A stretch of DNA of 64,000 bases from Polaribacter sp. KT25b (GTDB lineage: Bacteria; Bacteroidota; Bacteroidia; Flavobacteriales; Flavobacteriaceae), in the NCBI RefSeq assembly GCF_900105145.1, contig NZ_LT629752.1, positions 992,001 to 1,056,000 of the forward strand, in the 5' to 3' direction. The position numbers and the translations under genes were made by a program. Below, piece after piece: positions 54,537 to 63,211 of this stretch (position 1 is its first letter; each line of letters opens with the position of its first letter). A model generated the notes under the pieces. The model searched no databases, was not told the origin of the DNA, and saw nothing but the letters and a program-made list of their open reading frames with translations.

Positions 54537-54618
54537 GGGCGTTCCCTAAAAAGGTCGCGCTTTCCGTTGTATCTTTTTGCAGAAAAAGCAAAAAGGATGC
54601 CACTTCAATCGCTAACGC
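54537..54618. repeat. Structured intergenic repeat element (GGGCGTT ... AACGC)
   Basis: An 82-nt element with unusual composition: outer stem GCGTT (54539-54543) / AACGC (54614-54618), an inner stem ATCTTTTTGC (54571-54580) / GCAAAAAGGAT (54588-54598, one bulge), and a GC-rich middle (GGTCGCGCTTTCCG). From memory, very similar GGGCGT...CTTTCCGC...AAAAAGGATGCC...AACGC elements recur between genes in many flavobacteria; function unknown. Confidence 0.7.
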
Positions 54619-54630
54619 AAACCAACGCTA

Positions 54631-55374
54631 ATGATTAAAAATATTATTTTAGGAATTAAAGAATACGCTGGTGCTTTATCGCTAATTTCAAAATTAAAAC
54701 TTTGGAAATATTTTATAATTCCTGTTTTAATAAGTATTGTAACTGCTATTTTAATTGGTGTAGAAGCGTATGTTTTATCAGATAATATTGGTAGTTATAT
54801 AGCAAAAGCGTGGGTTTGGGATTCAGGTAAAGAAACTTTTACATCAATTAGCAATTTTATTGGAGGTTTAATAGTCGTAATTATTGGTTTAATCGTTTAT
54901 AAACACATAATTATGGCATTATCCGCGCCTTTTATGAGCGCAGTTTCAGAAAAAATAGAACATCATTTTTATGGAAATGTTAAACACTTACATAGAAAAA
55001 CATCTTTTACAGAACAGTTAATTAGAGGAATAAGAATAAATTTAAGAAATTTATTAAAAGAGCTTTTAATTACATTTCCAATTTTACTATTAAAATTTAT
55101 ACCAATAATAAATATATTTTCTACTATTTTATTATTTTTAGTTCAGGCGTATTACGCAGGTTTTGGTAATATGGATTATACTTTAGAGCGTCATTTAGAT
55201 TATAAAAAAAGTGTAGATTTTGTAGGTAAAAATAAAGGTTATGCAATAGGAAACGGTATTGTTTTTATGTTGTGTTTACTTATTCCAATCATCGGAATTA
55301 TTATAGTTTTACCACTATCAGTAACAGCTGCGTCAACAAAAACTTTATCGTTATTACATAGCAAACATGAATAA
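54631..55374 (+). CDS. EI24/CysZ-like membrane protein in the heme operon
   Basis: A 247-aa inner-membrane protein with four or five hydrophobic segments (about residues 25-48, 70-90, 140-175, 210-232) and the EI24/CysZ family's ALSAPFMSAVSEKIE motif near residues 96-110. CysZ proteins of proteobacteria carry sulfate; in flavobacteria members often sit between hemE and hemF (from memory), so a role with porphyrins or another anion cannot be excluded. Its stop overlaps the longest possible hemF start by 8 nt. Confidence 0.85.
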   Translation: MIKNIILGIKEYAGALSLISKLKLWKYFIIPVLISIVTAILIGVEAYVLSDNIGSYIAKAWVWDSGKETFTSISNFIGGLIVVIIGLIVYKHIIMALSAPFMSAVSEKIEHHFYGNVKHLHRKTSFTEQLIRGIRINLRNLLKELLITFPILLLKFIPIINIFSTILLFLVQAYYAGFGNMDYTLERHLDYKKSVDFVGKNKGYAIGNGIVFMLCLLIPIIGIIIVLPLSVTAASTKTLSLLHSKHE

Positions 55375-55378
55375 GTTT

Positions 55379-56281
55379 ATGAAAAATAAATTTTACAAAT
55401 ACATAGAAAATTTACAAAATACAATTACTTCTAAATTAGAAGAAGTAGATGGTTTAGCTAAATTTGAAGAAGATATTTGGGAAAGAAAAGAAGGTGGAGG
55501 AGGAAGAACTCGTGTTATTGAAAACGGAAATGTTTTTGAAAAAGGTGGTGTAAATATATCTGCTGTTTATGGTGATTTACCAGAAGTTTTAAGAAATCAA
55601 TTTAAAGTAAAAGAAGGTAATTTTTTTGCTTGTGGATTAAGTTTAGTTTTACATCCAAAGAACCCATTTGTACCAACAGTACATGCAAATTGGCGCTATT
55701 TTGAAATGTATGATGAGGCAGGAAACATTGTTAATCAATGGTTTGGTGGAGGTCAAGATTTAACTCCGTATTATTTATTTGATGAAGATGCAACTCATTT
55801 TCATACGGTTTGTAAATCGGCTTGTGACAAACATCATCCAGCATTTTATCCGAAGTTTAAAAAAACTTGTGATGAGTATTTTTGGAATTCACATAGAAAC
55901 GAAGCTCGCGGAATTGGTGGTTTATTCTTTGATTATCAAAAGAAAACTGAAGAATTTTCGATTGAAGATAGATTTAATTTTGTAACAGAAGTTGGTAATA
56001 GTTTTTTAGAAAGTTATGTGCCAATTGTAGAAAAGAGAAAAGAAATTGGATTTACAAAAGAACATAAAGATTGGCAAGAAATTAGAAGAGGTCGTTATGT
56101 AGAATTTAATTTGGTACATGATCGAGGAACTCTTTTTGGCTTAAAAACAAACGGAAGGATAGAAAGTATTTTAATGAGTTTGCCACCAATTGTGCAATGG
56201 AAATACAATCATCATCCAGAAAAAAACTCTGAAGAAGAAAGACTTACACAAATTTTAAAGAGTCCTAAAGAGTGGATTTAA
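55379..56281 (+). CDS. hemF: Oxygen-dependent coproporphyrinogen III oxidase
   Basis: Oxidatively decarboxylates coproporphyrinogen III to protoporphyrinogen IX using O2. About 300 aa with WERKEGGGGRTRV near residues 36-48, VHANWRYFEM, WFGGGQDLTPYY, RGIGGLFFDY, and RRGRYVEFNLVHDRGT. The ATG at 55379 (MKNKFYKYIE) matches the usual start; 55367 is an alternative overlapping the previous gene by 8 nt. The oxygen-dependent enzyme, with no hemN nearby, suggests that this cluster serves aerobic heme synthesis. It is last in the operon, before a terminator. Confidence 0.96.
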   Translation: MKNKFYKYIENLQNTITSKLEEVDGLAKFEEDIWERKEGGGGRTRVIENGNVFEKGGVNISAVYGDLPEVLRNQFKVKEGNFFACGLSLVLHPKNPFVPTVHANWRYFEMYDEAGNIVNQWFGGGQDLTPYYLFDEDATHFHTVCKSACDKHHPAFYPKFKKTCDEYFWNSHRNEARGIGGLFFDYQKKTEEFSIEDRFNFVTEVGNSFLESYVPIVEKRKEIGFTKEHKDWQEIRRGRYVEFNLVHDRGTLFGLKTNGRIESILMSLPPIVQWKYNHHPEKNSEEERLTQILKSPKEWI

Positions 56282-56290
56282 GTTGCATAA

Positions 56291-56318
56291 AAAAGCAGGA
56301 ATATAATTCCTGCTTTTT
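56291..56318 (+). terminator. Terminator of the hem operon
   Basis: AAAGCAGGAAT and ATTCCTGCTTT form an 11-bp stem with a 3-nt loop, followed by a T-run, 10 nt after the hemF stop. Confidence 0.9.
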
Positions 56319-56720
56319 CTATTAATTAATTCAAATATTATTTTTAGTTGTTTCTCATACTCTGACTGTTTTATATTGCAAATTTACATTAGAACTGTAT
56401 TTTATTATATGATAATAATCATATTGTTTTGTTAAAATATCTTAAAGTATCATCTTTTTTATGGTTGTTATTTTGTGAATATGGTAATTATTGTATTGAG
56501 GTGCTAATTTATAGTACTGTAAGTTGAAATTTTATAACTTTATAAATATTGGGTGTTTTAAATTATGCAGAATTATCAGTTACTAAAGAAGAAAAGACTT
56601 TTTATTTTTTAAACCAGAATGATTTAGTTTCTTATTAGTGTTAGTTTCTGTATTTTGTTTTATTTTTTATAAAATGATATTTAATATTTTTTAAGGACAT
56701 AAATAATAACGATATAATAA
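56319..56720. other. AT-rich gap before the LuxR-type regulator
   Basis: About 400 nt with no convincing ORF. The only structure noted is the inverted repeat ATATGAT-AATA-ATCATAT at 56407-56424, which could be an operator. No exact TAnnTTTG box was found near the gene start at 56721. Confidence 0.5.
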
Positions 56721-58355
56721 ATGTATTACAAATTCATATTAATCTTTTTTCTTTTTTTTGTATTAAAAGCCAACTCTCAGAACTTAGATTCTATCTTTAT
56801 TTCAAAAAAAGAAATTTTAAAATCTATTAAAACAGACGATAAAAAGTTGCAGTTTTTATTTGAATGTGGGAATTATTTTTATTCTAAAAATGTTAGTAAA
56901 TCTGAGTATTTTTTAAGAGAAGCTTTGCTATTATGTAAAGATAAAAATGCTATTATTGAAGGTGATGTTTTGCATAAATTAGGGTTTATAGAGAAGAATA
57001 AAGGTAATTTAAGTACCAGTCTTAGGTATTTTAATAGAGCAAAAGATATATTTGAAAAGACAAACGATACAGAACGTTATGCTTCTATTTTTTTTGATAT
57101 TGGGTATTTGTATCGTTATAAAAATCAAATGAATAAAGAGTTTGAGTTTTACAAAAAAGGTTTAGAGCTTAGTGTAGGACAAGATGAGTTGATATTAGGA
57201 AAGGGCTATTTGCATTTAGGTAATTATTACACTAGACTTCAGAAATTAGATTCATCAATTTATTATTATGATAAAGCTCTTGAAGTTTTTAAAAAATTAA
57301 ACAGAGACGATAGAGTTTATAATGTGTACAATAATATAGCTAATACTTATTATAAGCAAGGTGAGTATAATAAGATAATAAATATTAGAACTCTAGTTTT
57401 AAAATTTGCTAAAAAAGAAAGTAATCAACTATTAGTATCAGTTAATTATCATAACATAGCTGCTGCTTATAGTAAAATGAAAGAATATAATAAGGCTTTA
57501 AAATATCTAGATTCTGCTATAATGGTTGCTAAAAAAGAAAATTTTAAATTAAGATTATCAAAATCTTATGGTTCTATTGCTAAGATTAATTATGCTATGA
57601 AAAATTATAGGGAATCCTATATATATTATCAAAAGTATAAGATTTATTCAGATTCTATTTATGAGTCGCAATTATCTAACACAATTGTAGAAGCAGAGAT
57701 AGAAAATAAGCTTAAGATAGAAAAGAAAAATTTAGAAATAATAAATCAAAAACAGGCTTTTGATAAGAAGTTGTATTTAATTATAATTATTGTATTCTTT
57801 TTATTGAGTATTCCTCTTGTTATTTTACTTTACAGAAATTCAGAAAATAAAAACAAAATAATAGAGGCGAATTTAGAAAAAGAAAAAATTAAAAAAGAAG
57901 TTTTATTACAAAAGTTTAAAAGATCTGAAATAGAAATAAAGAATTTAGTGGCAGATAACTCTATGAGATTAGAGTTTTTAAAACAACTTTTATCTCAGCT
58001 CAAAAAACAGAGAAAATCAATTAATTCAATTGACGTAAAAAATTATATTAAAGATTTATCTTTTAAAATACAGCAGCAAATAACAACAGATAGTAAATTA
58101 ACTGTACTTAAGCAGAGGATAAATTCAATTAATGACGGTTTCGATAATATGTTAATTTCTCATTATAAAGATTTAACTAAAACAGAAAGAGAGGTCTGTG
58201 CTTTATTGAGATTAAATTTATCTGTTAAAGAAATTGCATCTATTAGAAACTCAAGCTCGGATGCAATAAAAGTTACACGTTATAGAATAAGAAAGAAAAT
58301 GAATGTGCCAAAAAGTCAAAAGTTAGAGATTTTTATTCAAAATTTATCAGTGTAG
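56721..58355 (+). CDS. TPR-transmembrane-LuxR-type transcriptional regulator
   Basis: A 544-aa protein with a signal peptide or signal anchor (MYYKFILIFFLFFVLKANSQ), about six TPR units in the periplasmic part (residues 30-320), one membrane helix (about 350-372), a cytoplasmic coiled coil, and a C-terminal LuxR-like helix-turn-helix (about 484-528: LTKTEREVCALLRLNLS, KEIASIRNSSSDAI). It reads as a one-component sensor: periplasmic TPRs sense a protein or peptide, and the tethered HTH binds DNA. No kinase or receiver domain is present. Such proteins are common in Bacteroidota and some control surface or polysaccharide genes; the target here is unknown. Confidence 0.88.
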   Translation: MYYKFILIFFLFFVLKANSQNLDSIFISKKEILKSIKTDDKKLQFLFECGNYFYSKNVSKSEYFLREALLLCKDKNAIIEGDVLHKLGFIEKNKGNLSTSLRYFNRAKDIFEKTNDTERYASIFFDIGYLYRYKNQMNKEFEFYKKGLELSVGQDELILGKGYLHLGNYYTRLQKLDSSIYYYDKALEVFKKLNRDDRVYNVYNNIANTYYKQGEYNKIINIRTLVLKFAKKESNQLLVSVNYHNIAAAYSKMKEYNKALKYLDSAIMVAKKENFKLRLSKSYGSIAKINYAMKNYRESYIYYQKYKIYSDSIYESQLSNTIVEAEIENKLKIEKKNLEIINQKQAFDKKLYLIIIIVFFLLSIPLVILLYRNSENKNKIIEANLEKEKIKKEVLLQKFKRSEIEIKNLVADNSMRLEFLKQLLSQLKKQRKSINSIDVKNYIKDLSFKIQQQITTDSKLTVLKQRINSINDGFDNMLISHYKDLTKTEREVCALLRLNLSVKEIASIRNSSSDAIKVTRYRIRKKMNVPKSQKLEIFIQNLSV

Positions 58356-58830
58356 TTAATTTTCTCAATAAATTACCGTAAGATATTTAGTAATTATAAT
58401 GTAACAGTGTTTCTATTGTTAATATGTTTATTTTTAGTTTTTTATGTTTTATTTTGTTACTTATTATTACTTTTTTGTAATTTTTGTTACTTTTTGTTAC
58501 CCTTTTTTTGTGGAATTAATAGCTTAAATAATTAAGTTTGAGTAAATCTTGAAAATAAAACGATTTCCCCAATCTTTATTGTTCCCCTCCCCCAATTATA
58601 TATAACGAATAATAAAAGTAGCTTATTACAAGTTGCTTTTATTATTCAAACTTTTTTATAAAGTATAAAAGAAGGTATGTTTTTAATTTTAAGACTTAGT
58701 TTACTGAGTAGATTAGAAACAAAGGTTTAGATTTTAGAGGCACTTTTATAATAGTTGCAAATTGTATTGATGTTACAAAAAAATATAAAAGTTAAGTTTT
58801 CTTAAAAAGTATTTCAACTATTAAATTATC
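58356..58830. other. Gap with C-runs and an orphan hairpin after the regulator gene
   Basis: About 475 nt with no ORF. Unusual for this AT-rich DNA are the C-runs in CGATTTCCCCAATC (58561-58574) and TTCCCCTCCCCCAATTATAT (58582-58601, a 20-nt stretch). Repeated TTTTTGTTAC units occur near 58477-58500. A 12-bp hairpin (58607-58647) with T-run lies 250 nt beyond the regulator stop, too far to be its obvious terminator. Confidence 0.5.
58607..58657 (+). terminator. Orphan terminator-like hairpin
   Basis: GAATAATAAAAG (58607-58618) and CTTTTATTATTC (58636-58647) form a 12-bp perfect stem over a loop of about 17 nt, followed by AAACTTTTTT. It may end a small transcript starting in the C-rich tract, or a long 3' UTR of the regulator. 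Confidence 0.5.
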
Positions 58831-61485
58831 TTATTTCCAAATTACATTTTTCTTTGTGATTTTTTTATCTATATTATAAATGTAAGATAGTCGTGCTTTT
58901 AGTAATATGCGTCTTCCAATTTTATTTCTGGTGTAAATTAATTTAGATTTTCCTAAATGTTTTAACCAGTTTTCTTGAAATAACAAAGCTTCTTTTTTAT
59001 TGTTCGAAAAGATTTCTGGTATCGCAAAGAAATTATAGATGTTTAATTTTTTTCTGTACCAATTGGTTTTTACTATTAAGTATTTAGAGTTTTCAATAGG
59101 TTTTAATATTTCATCTAAAGCATTTGTAAATAATTGACTTTCTAATTTGTTTGCACCTTGTATATTGCAAGAAATATTTCCGTTGCTTAATTTTTCAGTA
59201 GAAATAAGTATTTCATTTTTATCTGTAGTTATTAATTTTATAGTAATTAAAGTATCTAAAATAGTCAAAGCCATTTTGTGAATCTTCTTATAAATAAAAC
59301 CATAACGAATATATAATTTTGTGATTGTAAATATTTTATATCCAAAAGCAAATGCAAAAGCACTTAGTAAAGAAAAGAAGAAAGTAACAATACCTTTATT
59401 TAAGATGATGTTTAAATTTTTAAATATAAAATTTGGTAGAAAATAAGAAATACCAATAATTACTTCTATAGATAAGTATTTAACGATATCTTGGTAAAAT
59501 ATTTTTGTCTTAGTGGCTGGTTTATCTTTTTCTTGATTTAATAAAAGGATTTCTTGTGTAATACTTTTACCTATAGAAACCGCTTTGTTCCAATTATTTT
59601 TTATCTGATTTCTATTTTTAGCTTTTTTAAAATTATGTTGGTTATATGTTTTAATTGTATCAGAATTTAATTTTGCAGGAATTTGTAATCGCCCAAAACC
59701 ATTAGTGATAACTACTTTTTCTGAATAGGTAATTCCTAGAAAAGCAGTAAATCTCCTCGATAAAATTTCCAAGTCTTTTCCTCCACTTTTTTCAGATAAG
59801 TCTACACAGGCTAGATGCCAAATAATACCAACTTTATTAGGTTTTTTAATATGCATTCTTATTGCTCTTCCTCTCATTTGATTAGAAGTGACAAAAGAAC
59901 CAACCACAGAAGCAAGAATTAAGGAATTAATAGAAGGCGCGTCCCAACCTTCACCCAATAAAGATTTTGTGCCAATTAATATTTTAATGTCTCCAGATTC
60001 AAATAGTTCTGTAATGCTATTCACAATTTGGTTTTTAGAGCTTTTAGAATTGATAATCAAAAACTCATTTTGCGAAGATAAAGGAGTACCAGAATACATG
60101 CTTAAAGGTTCTTTTTCTTGTAGTAAGTATAAAATACTTTCATGTATAATTACCAAAGAACCGGTTAAAACTCCAATAGTATTTTTATGCGGAATACATT
60201 TTCTTAATTTATGAAATATAGGAAGGATGCCTAATTTATTTATTGCATCAATTTCTGTATTACATGCATTTAAATATTCTTTTCTAATATAATCGGATAA
60301 AATTACACAGTGTAAATTAGCTTTTAAATTTATTTGTTCGTGCAGTACAATTTCACAAATACTATTTAGTTTACTTGGGCTAGAAGATAAAGATTTATAA
60401 ATTGTTTTGTTACCTGTAAGATTAACTTTGTTTTGTTTGTAAGCAGAAATTTTTCTTAACTTTTTTTCTAATTCATGCAGATAACCTTCCTTATTAAAGA
60501 GGTTAATTCTATCGGTAACCAATAAGTTTTGCAATAGAATTTCTATCCAATTATTGGTTACTTTAGGAAACTCGATGGTTTCATTTTTGTTAAAACCCAA
60601 AACACTCAGTTTTTCTTGATTTATATGTTCTGAAACTTGATTTAGAAAAATTAATATTGCAGAAAAGTATTCTATATTTTGATAAATTTCATCAATGTTA
60701 TTTTCTGTTTGTTGATAGAAACGATGTTGTTTTAAAAAAGTGATAAAATGTGTGTCAACTAATAATGCATCAATAAAATTAGCAATCTTAATGCGATAAT
60801 TAACAATAAAATTTATTTCATAATCTAGAGGTTCTGATAAATAAACAAGGTCTTGATGAGGACAAAGATTGTTTTCCTTAATTAAATCGGGTACCATAAT
60901 TTCATCATCTACTTCGCCACATAAACTAAAATATTTTTTAATTTCAGTATTTGAACTGTCGTAAGGTGGTGTTGCTGTTAAAGCTACTATGGTTTTATGA
61001 TATTGCTTTTTTAGTTCGTATAAGCACGTCCACCATTCTTTTTTTAAGTGATGTGCCTCGTCTAATGCTAAAACATCTATGTTATGTTCTTCAAAAAAAT
61101 TAAAATACTCATTTTTATTTTCGAAAGATTTATAAAGAGAATTTAAAGATTGGTATGTAGAAAAAGTAAGGGTTTTTGGTTTTCTTATATCAAAAGAAAA
61201 ATCTGTAAAAGAATTATTATGAGTAAAAAAAGTTTGCAATCTATTTTCCCATTGATTTCTTACCGTTATAGTAGGAGTTAAAATGAGTGTTTTTTTACCA
61301 ATTCTTTTTATTAACTCGAGACCTAAAATAGTTTTTCCAGAACCGGGAGGTGCAATTACATGAAAATGATTGTCTTTTATAAACTTATCAAAATTTTTTA
61401 AAACTTTTTCCTGATAAGGTCGCCAAGTGAATATGAAGTTTAAATTACTTAAGGGAGAGTTCAATTCGTTTTGTTCTAAATTCAA
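58831..61485 (-). CDS. SF2 DEAD/DEAH-type helicase with membrane-spanning C-terminal part
   Basis: An 884-aa protein. Motif Q-like WRPYQ is near residue 21, Walker A APPGSGKT at 45-52, DEAHH at 142-146, TATPP at 170-174, then a second RecA-like domain with GTKSLLGEGWDAP near 500 and QMRGRAIR near 530, all expected for a UvsW/restriction-helicase-like SF2 enzyme. Residues about 665-720 contain two strongly hydrophobic segments (VIIGISYFLPNF, VTFFFSLLSAFAFAF), followed by 160 residues of unknown, basic C-terminal domain. The frame starts with TTG at 61485, inside a perfect -7 box (TATATTTG), so TTG 61464 may be the real start. No nuclease partner lies nearby. An antiviral or RNA/DNA surveillance role is speculation. 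Confidence 0.85.
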   Translation of the reverse strand: MNLEQNELNSPLSNLNFIFTWRPYQEKVLKNFDKFIKDNHFHVIAPPGSGKTILGLELIKRIGKKTLILTPTITVRNQWENRLQTFFTHNNSFTDFSFDIRKPKTLTFSTYQSLNSLYKSFENKNEYFNFFEEHNIDVLALDEAHHLKKEWWTCLYELKKQYHKTIVALTATPPYDSSNTEIKKYFSLCGEVDDEIMVPDLIKENNLCPHQDLVYLSEPLDYEINFIVNYRIKIANFIDALLVDTHFITFLKQHRFYQQTENNIDEIYQNIEYFSAILIFLNQVSEHINQEKLSVLGFNKNETIEFPKVTNNWIEILLQNLLVTDRINLFNKEGYLHELEKKLRKISAYKQNKVNLTGNKTIYKSLSSSPSKLNSICEIVLHEQINLKANLHCVILSDYIRKEYLNACNTEIDAINKLGILPIFHKLRKCIPHKNTIGVLTGSLVIIHESILYLLQEKEPLSMYSGTPLSSQNEFLIINSKSSKNQIVNSITELFESGDIKILIGTKSLLGEGWDAPSINSLILASVVGSFVTSNQMRGRAIRMHIKKPNKVGIIWHLACVDLSEKSGGKDLEILSRRFTAFLGITYSEKVVITNGFGRLQIPAKLNSDTIKTYNQHNFKKAKNRNQIKNNWNKAVSIGKSITQEILLLNQEKDKPATKTKIFYQDIVKYLSIEVIIGISYFLPNFIFKNLNIILNKGIVTFFFSLLSAFAFAFGYKIFTITKLYIRYGFIYKKIHKMALTILDTLITIKLITTDKNEILISTEKLSNGNISCNIQGANKLESQLFTNALDEILKPIENSKYLIVKTNWYRKKLNIYNFFAIPEIFSNNKKEALLFQENWLKHLGKSKLIYTRNKIGRRILLKARLSYIYNIDKKITKKNVIWK

Positions 61486-61490
61486 ATATA
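61483..61490 (-). promoter_or_regulatory. -7 box at the helicase start codon
   Basis: TATATTTG on minus (61490-61483) is an exact TAnnTTTG match whose last three bases are the TTG that opens the helicase frame. Transcription from it would begin near 61476, which would exclude that TTG and favour TTG 61464. Confidence 0.4.
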
Positions 61491-61745
61491 AAATAAAATT
61501 TTAAAACGATTCTTTTTAGCAGATATTATAATATCTTTTTAAAGCGGTTATAAATTGTTTTTTTGTAAAACAAACTGCTGCGTTCATTAGTTAAATTGTA
61601 TTAATTTTATTAAAATCAATTTTTTATTAAATTAAATTTATTTAGTTTCTGTTTTTGAATAGTTATATTATGAATATTGTAATTTTAAATTAATATTTAA
61701 TATTTATTTAAGGTTTAAAAGTATTAAGAAATCAACGATTTTTAG

Positions 61746-61753
61746 TACTTTTG
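61746..61753 (+). promoter_or_regulatory. -7 box of the E2 gene
   Basis: TACTTTTG is an exact TAnnTTTG match, 23 nt before the ATG at 61777; the same 8-mer precedes hemA and araC. Confidence 0.55.
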
Positions 61754-61776
61754 CATTCTGTAAAAACAGATAAAAA

Positions 61777-63102
61777 ATGGCAAGATTTGAATTGAAATTA
61801 CCTAAAATGGGCGAAAGTGTTGCAGAAGCAACAATTACTTCTTGGTTAAAAGAAGTAGGAGATACCATTGAATTAGATGAAGCAATTGTAGAAATTGCTA
61901 CAGATAAGGTTGATTCTGAGGTTCCTAGTGAGGTTGAAGGGACTTTAATTGAAATTTTATACCAAAAAGATGCTATTATTTCCGTAGGTGAAACCATTGC
62001 AATTATAGAAACAGAAACTTCTGGCGAAACTCCTATAGCTACACAACCCAAAGCTGAAGTGCCTAAAGAAGTTGAAGAAATAGAAAATGCAATTGAAAAA
62101 GCTGTTAATGTTGTTTCTACACCAATAGCTAAAACTTCACATTCTGGTAAATTTTATTCTCCTTTAGTTAGAAATATAGCTCAAACAGAAGGTATTTCTA
62201 TGAAAGAATTAGAAACTATTTCTGGAACAGGAAAAGATGAAAGAGTTACTAAAGAAGATATTTTATCATATATTGAAAATAAAGTAAAATCTCCACAAAA
62301 CATAGTAGAGCAAGCATCAGAAATAACCAAAGTTGAAGCACCTAAACAAGTAGAAAAAGTTGTAGCTAAAGCAACTCCCGTTTCTGTTAATGGCGAAGAT
62401 GAAATTATTGAAATGAGTAGAATGGGTAAACTTGTGGCAAAACACATGGTAAACTCTGTTTTAACCTCTGCTCATGTGCAATCATTTATAGAGATTGATG
62501 TAACTAATATAGTAAAATGGAGAGAAAAAGTTAAAGATGCATTCTTTAAAAGAGAAGGAGAGAAGCTTACATACACACCAATTTTAATGCAAGCTGTTGC
62601 TACTACAATTAAAAAATATCCATTAATAAATATTGCTGTTGATGGCGAAAATATCATTAAAAAGAAAAATATAAATTTAGGAATGGCAGCCGCTTTACCA
62701 GACGGAAATTTAATTGTACCTGTTATTAAAAATGCAGATCAGCTAAGTTTAGTTGGTATTACAAAAGCAATAAACGATTTAGCTGTAAGAGCTAGAAATA
62801 ATGCGTTAAAACCTGATGAAATTCAAGGAGGAACTTATACCGTTACAAATGTTGGTAGTTTTGGTTCTGTTATGGGAACGCCTATTATAAATCAACCACA
62901 AGTTGCAATTTTAGCTTTAGGGGCTATTAGAAAAGTTCCTGCAGTAATTGAAACTCTAGAAGGTGATTTTATAGGAATAAGACAAAAAATGTTCGTATCT
63001 CATTCTTATGATCATAGAGTAGTAAATGGTGCTTTAGGTGGTATGTTTATTAAAACTCTTAAAGAAATTTTAGAAGCTTGGGATGTAAACCAAGATTTTT
63101 AG
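61777..63102 (+). CDS. 2-oxoacid dehydrogenase E2 component (dihydrolipoamide acyltransferase)
   Basis: A 441-aa E2 chain. Residues 1-78 are a lipoyl domain with the modified Lys in ATDKVDSE (Lys44), residues about 124-168 an E3/E1-binding domain (SPLVRNIAQTEGIS ... RVTKEDILSYI), and about 205-441 the acyltransferase core with SHSYDHRVVNGALGG. The catalytic His is His413; the family's usual DHRxxDG has Asn at 417 here instead of Asp. The core and length fit a branched-chain or pyruvate-type E2; the substrate cannot be fixed, and no E1 gene is in the window. Monocistronic, with promoter and terminator. Confidence 0.92.
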   Translation: MARFELKLPKMGESVAEATITSWLKEVGDTIELDEAIVEIATDKVDSEVPSEVEGTLIEILYQKDAIISVGETIAIIETETSGETPIATQPKAEVPKEVEEIENAIEKAVNVVSTPIAKTSHSGKFYSPLVRNIAQTEGISMKELETISGTGKDERVTKEDILSYIENKVKSPQNIVEQASEITKVEAPKQVEKVVAKATPVSVNGEDEIIEMSRMGKLVAKHMVNSVLTSAHVQSFIEIDVTNIVKWREKVKDAFFKREGEKLTYTPILMQAVATTIKKYPLINIAVDGENIIKKKNINLGMAAALPDGNLIVPVIKNADQLSLVGITKAINDLAVRARNNALKPDEIQGGTYTVTNVGSFGSVMGTPIINQPQVAILALGAIRKVPAVIETLEGDFIGIRQKMFVSHSYDHRVVNGALGGMFIKTLKEILEAWDVNQDF

Positions 63103-63121
63103 ATTTTCTATAAATATTTTT

Positions 63122-63154
63122 AAAAAACGCTTGGTAACTCCAAGCGTTTTTTCT
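63122..63154 (+). terminator. Terminator after the E2 gene
   Basis: AAAACGCTTGG and CCAAGCGTTTT form an 11-bp stem with a 5-nt loop and a T-run, 20 nt beyond the stop. Confidence 0.9.
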
Positions 63155-63165
63155 TTTTAAACGAT

Positions 63166-63173
63166 TATATTTG
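63166..63173 (+). promoter_or_regulatory. -7 box of the DUF6263-like gene
   Basis: TATATTTG is an exact TAnnTTTG match, 38 nt before the ATG at 63212. Confidence 0.45.
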
Positions 63174-63211
63174 TCAATAACAAAAATCAATATTAATTTT
63201 AAATCAGAAAC

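Noticed and set aside
54537..54618. tRNA or known structured RNA
   Set aside because: The element folds but lacks a cloverleaf, an anticodon arm or a TPsiC motif; kept only as a repeat element.
58831..61485. Type III restriction enzyme
   Set aside because: Helicase motifs fit, but there is no methyltransferase gene nearby and no recognisable endonuclease motif in the C-terminal part.
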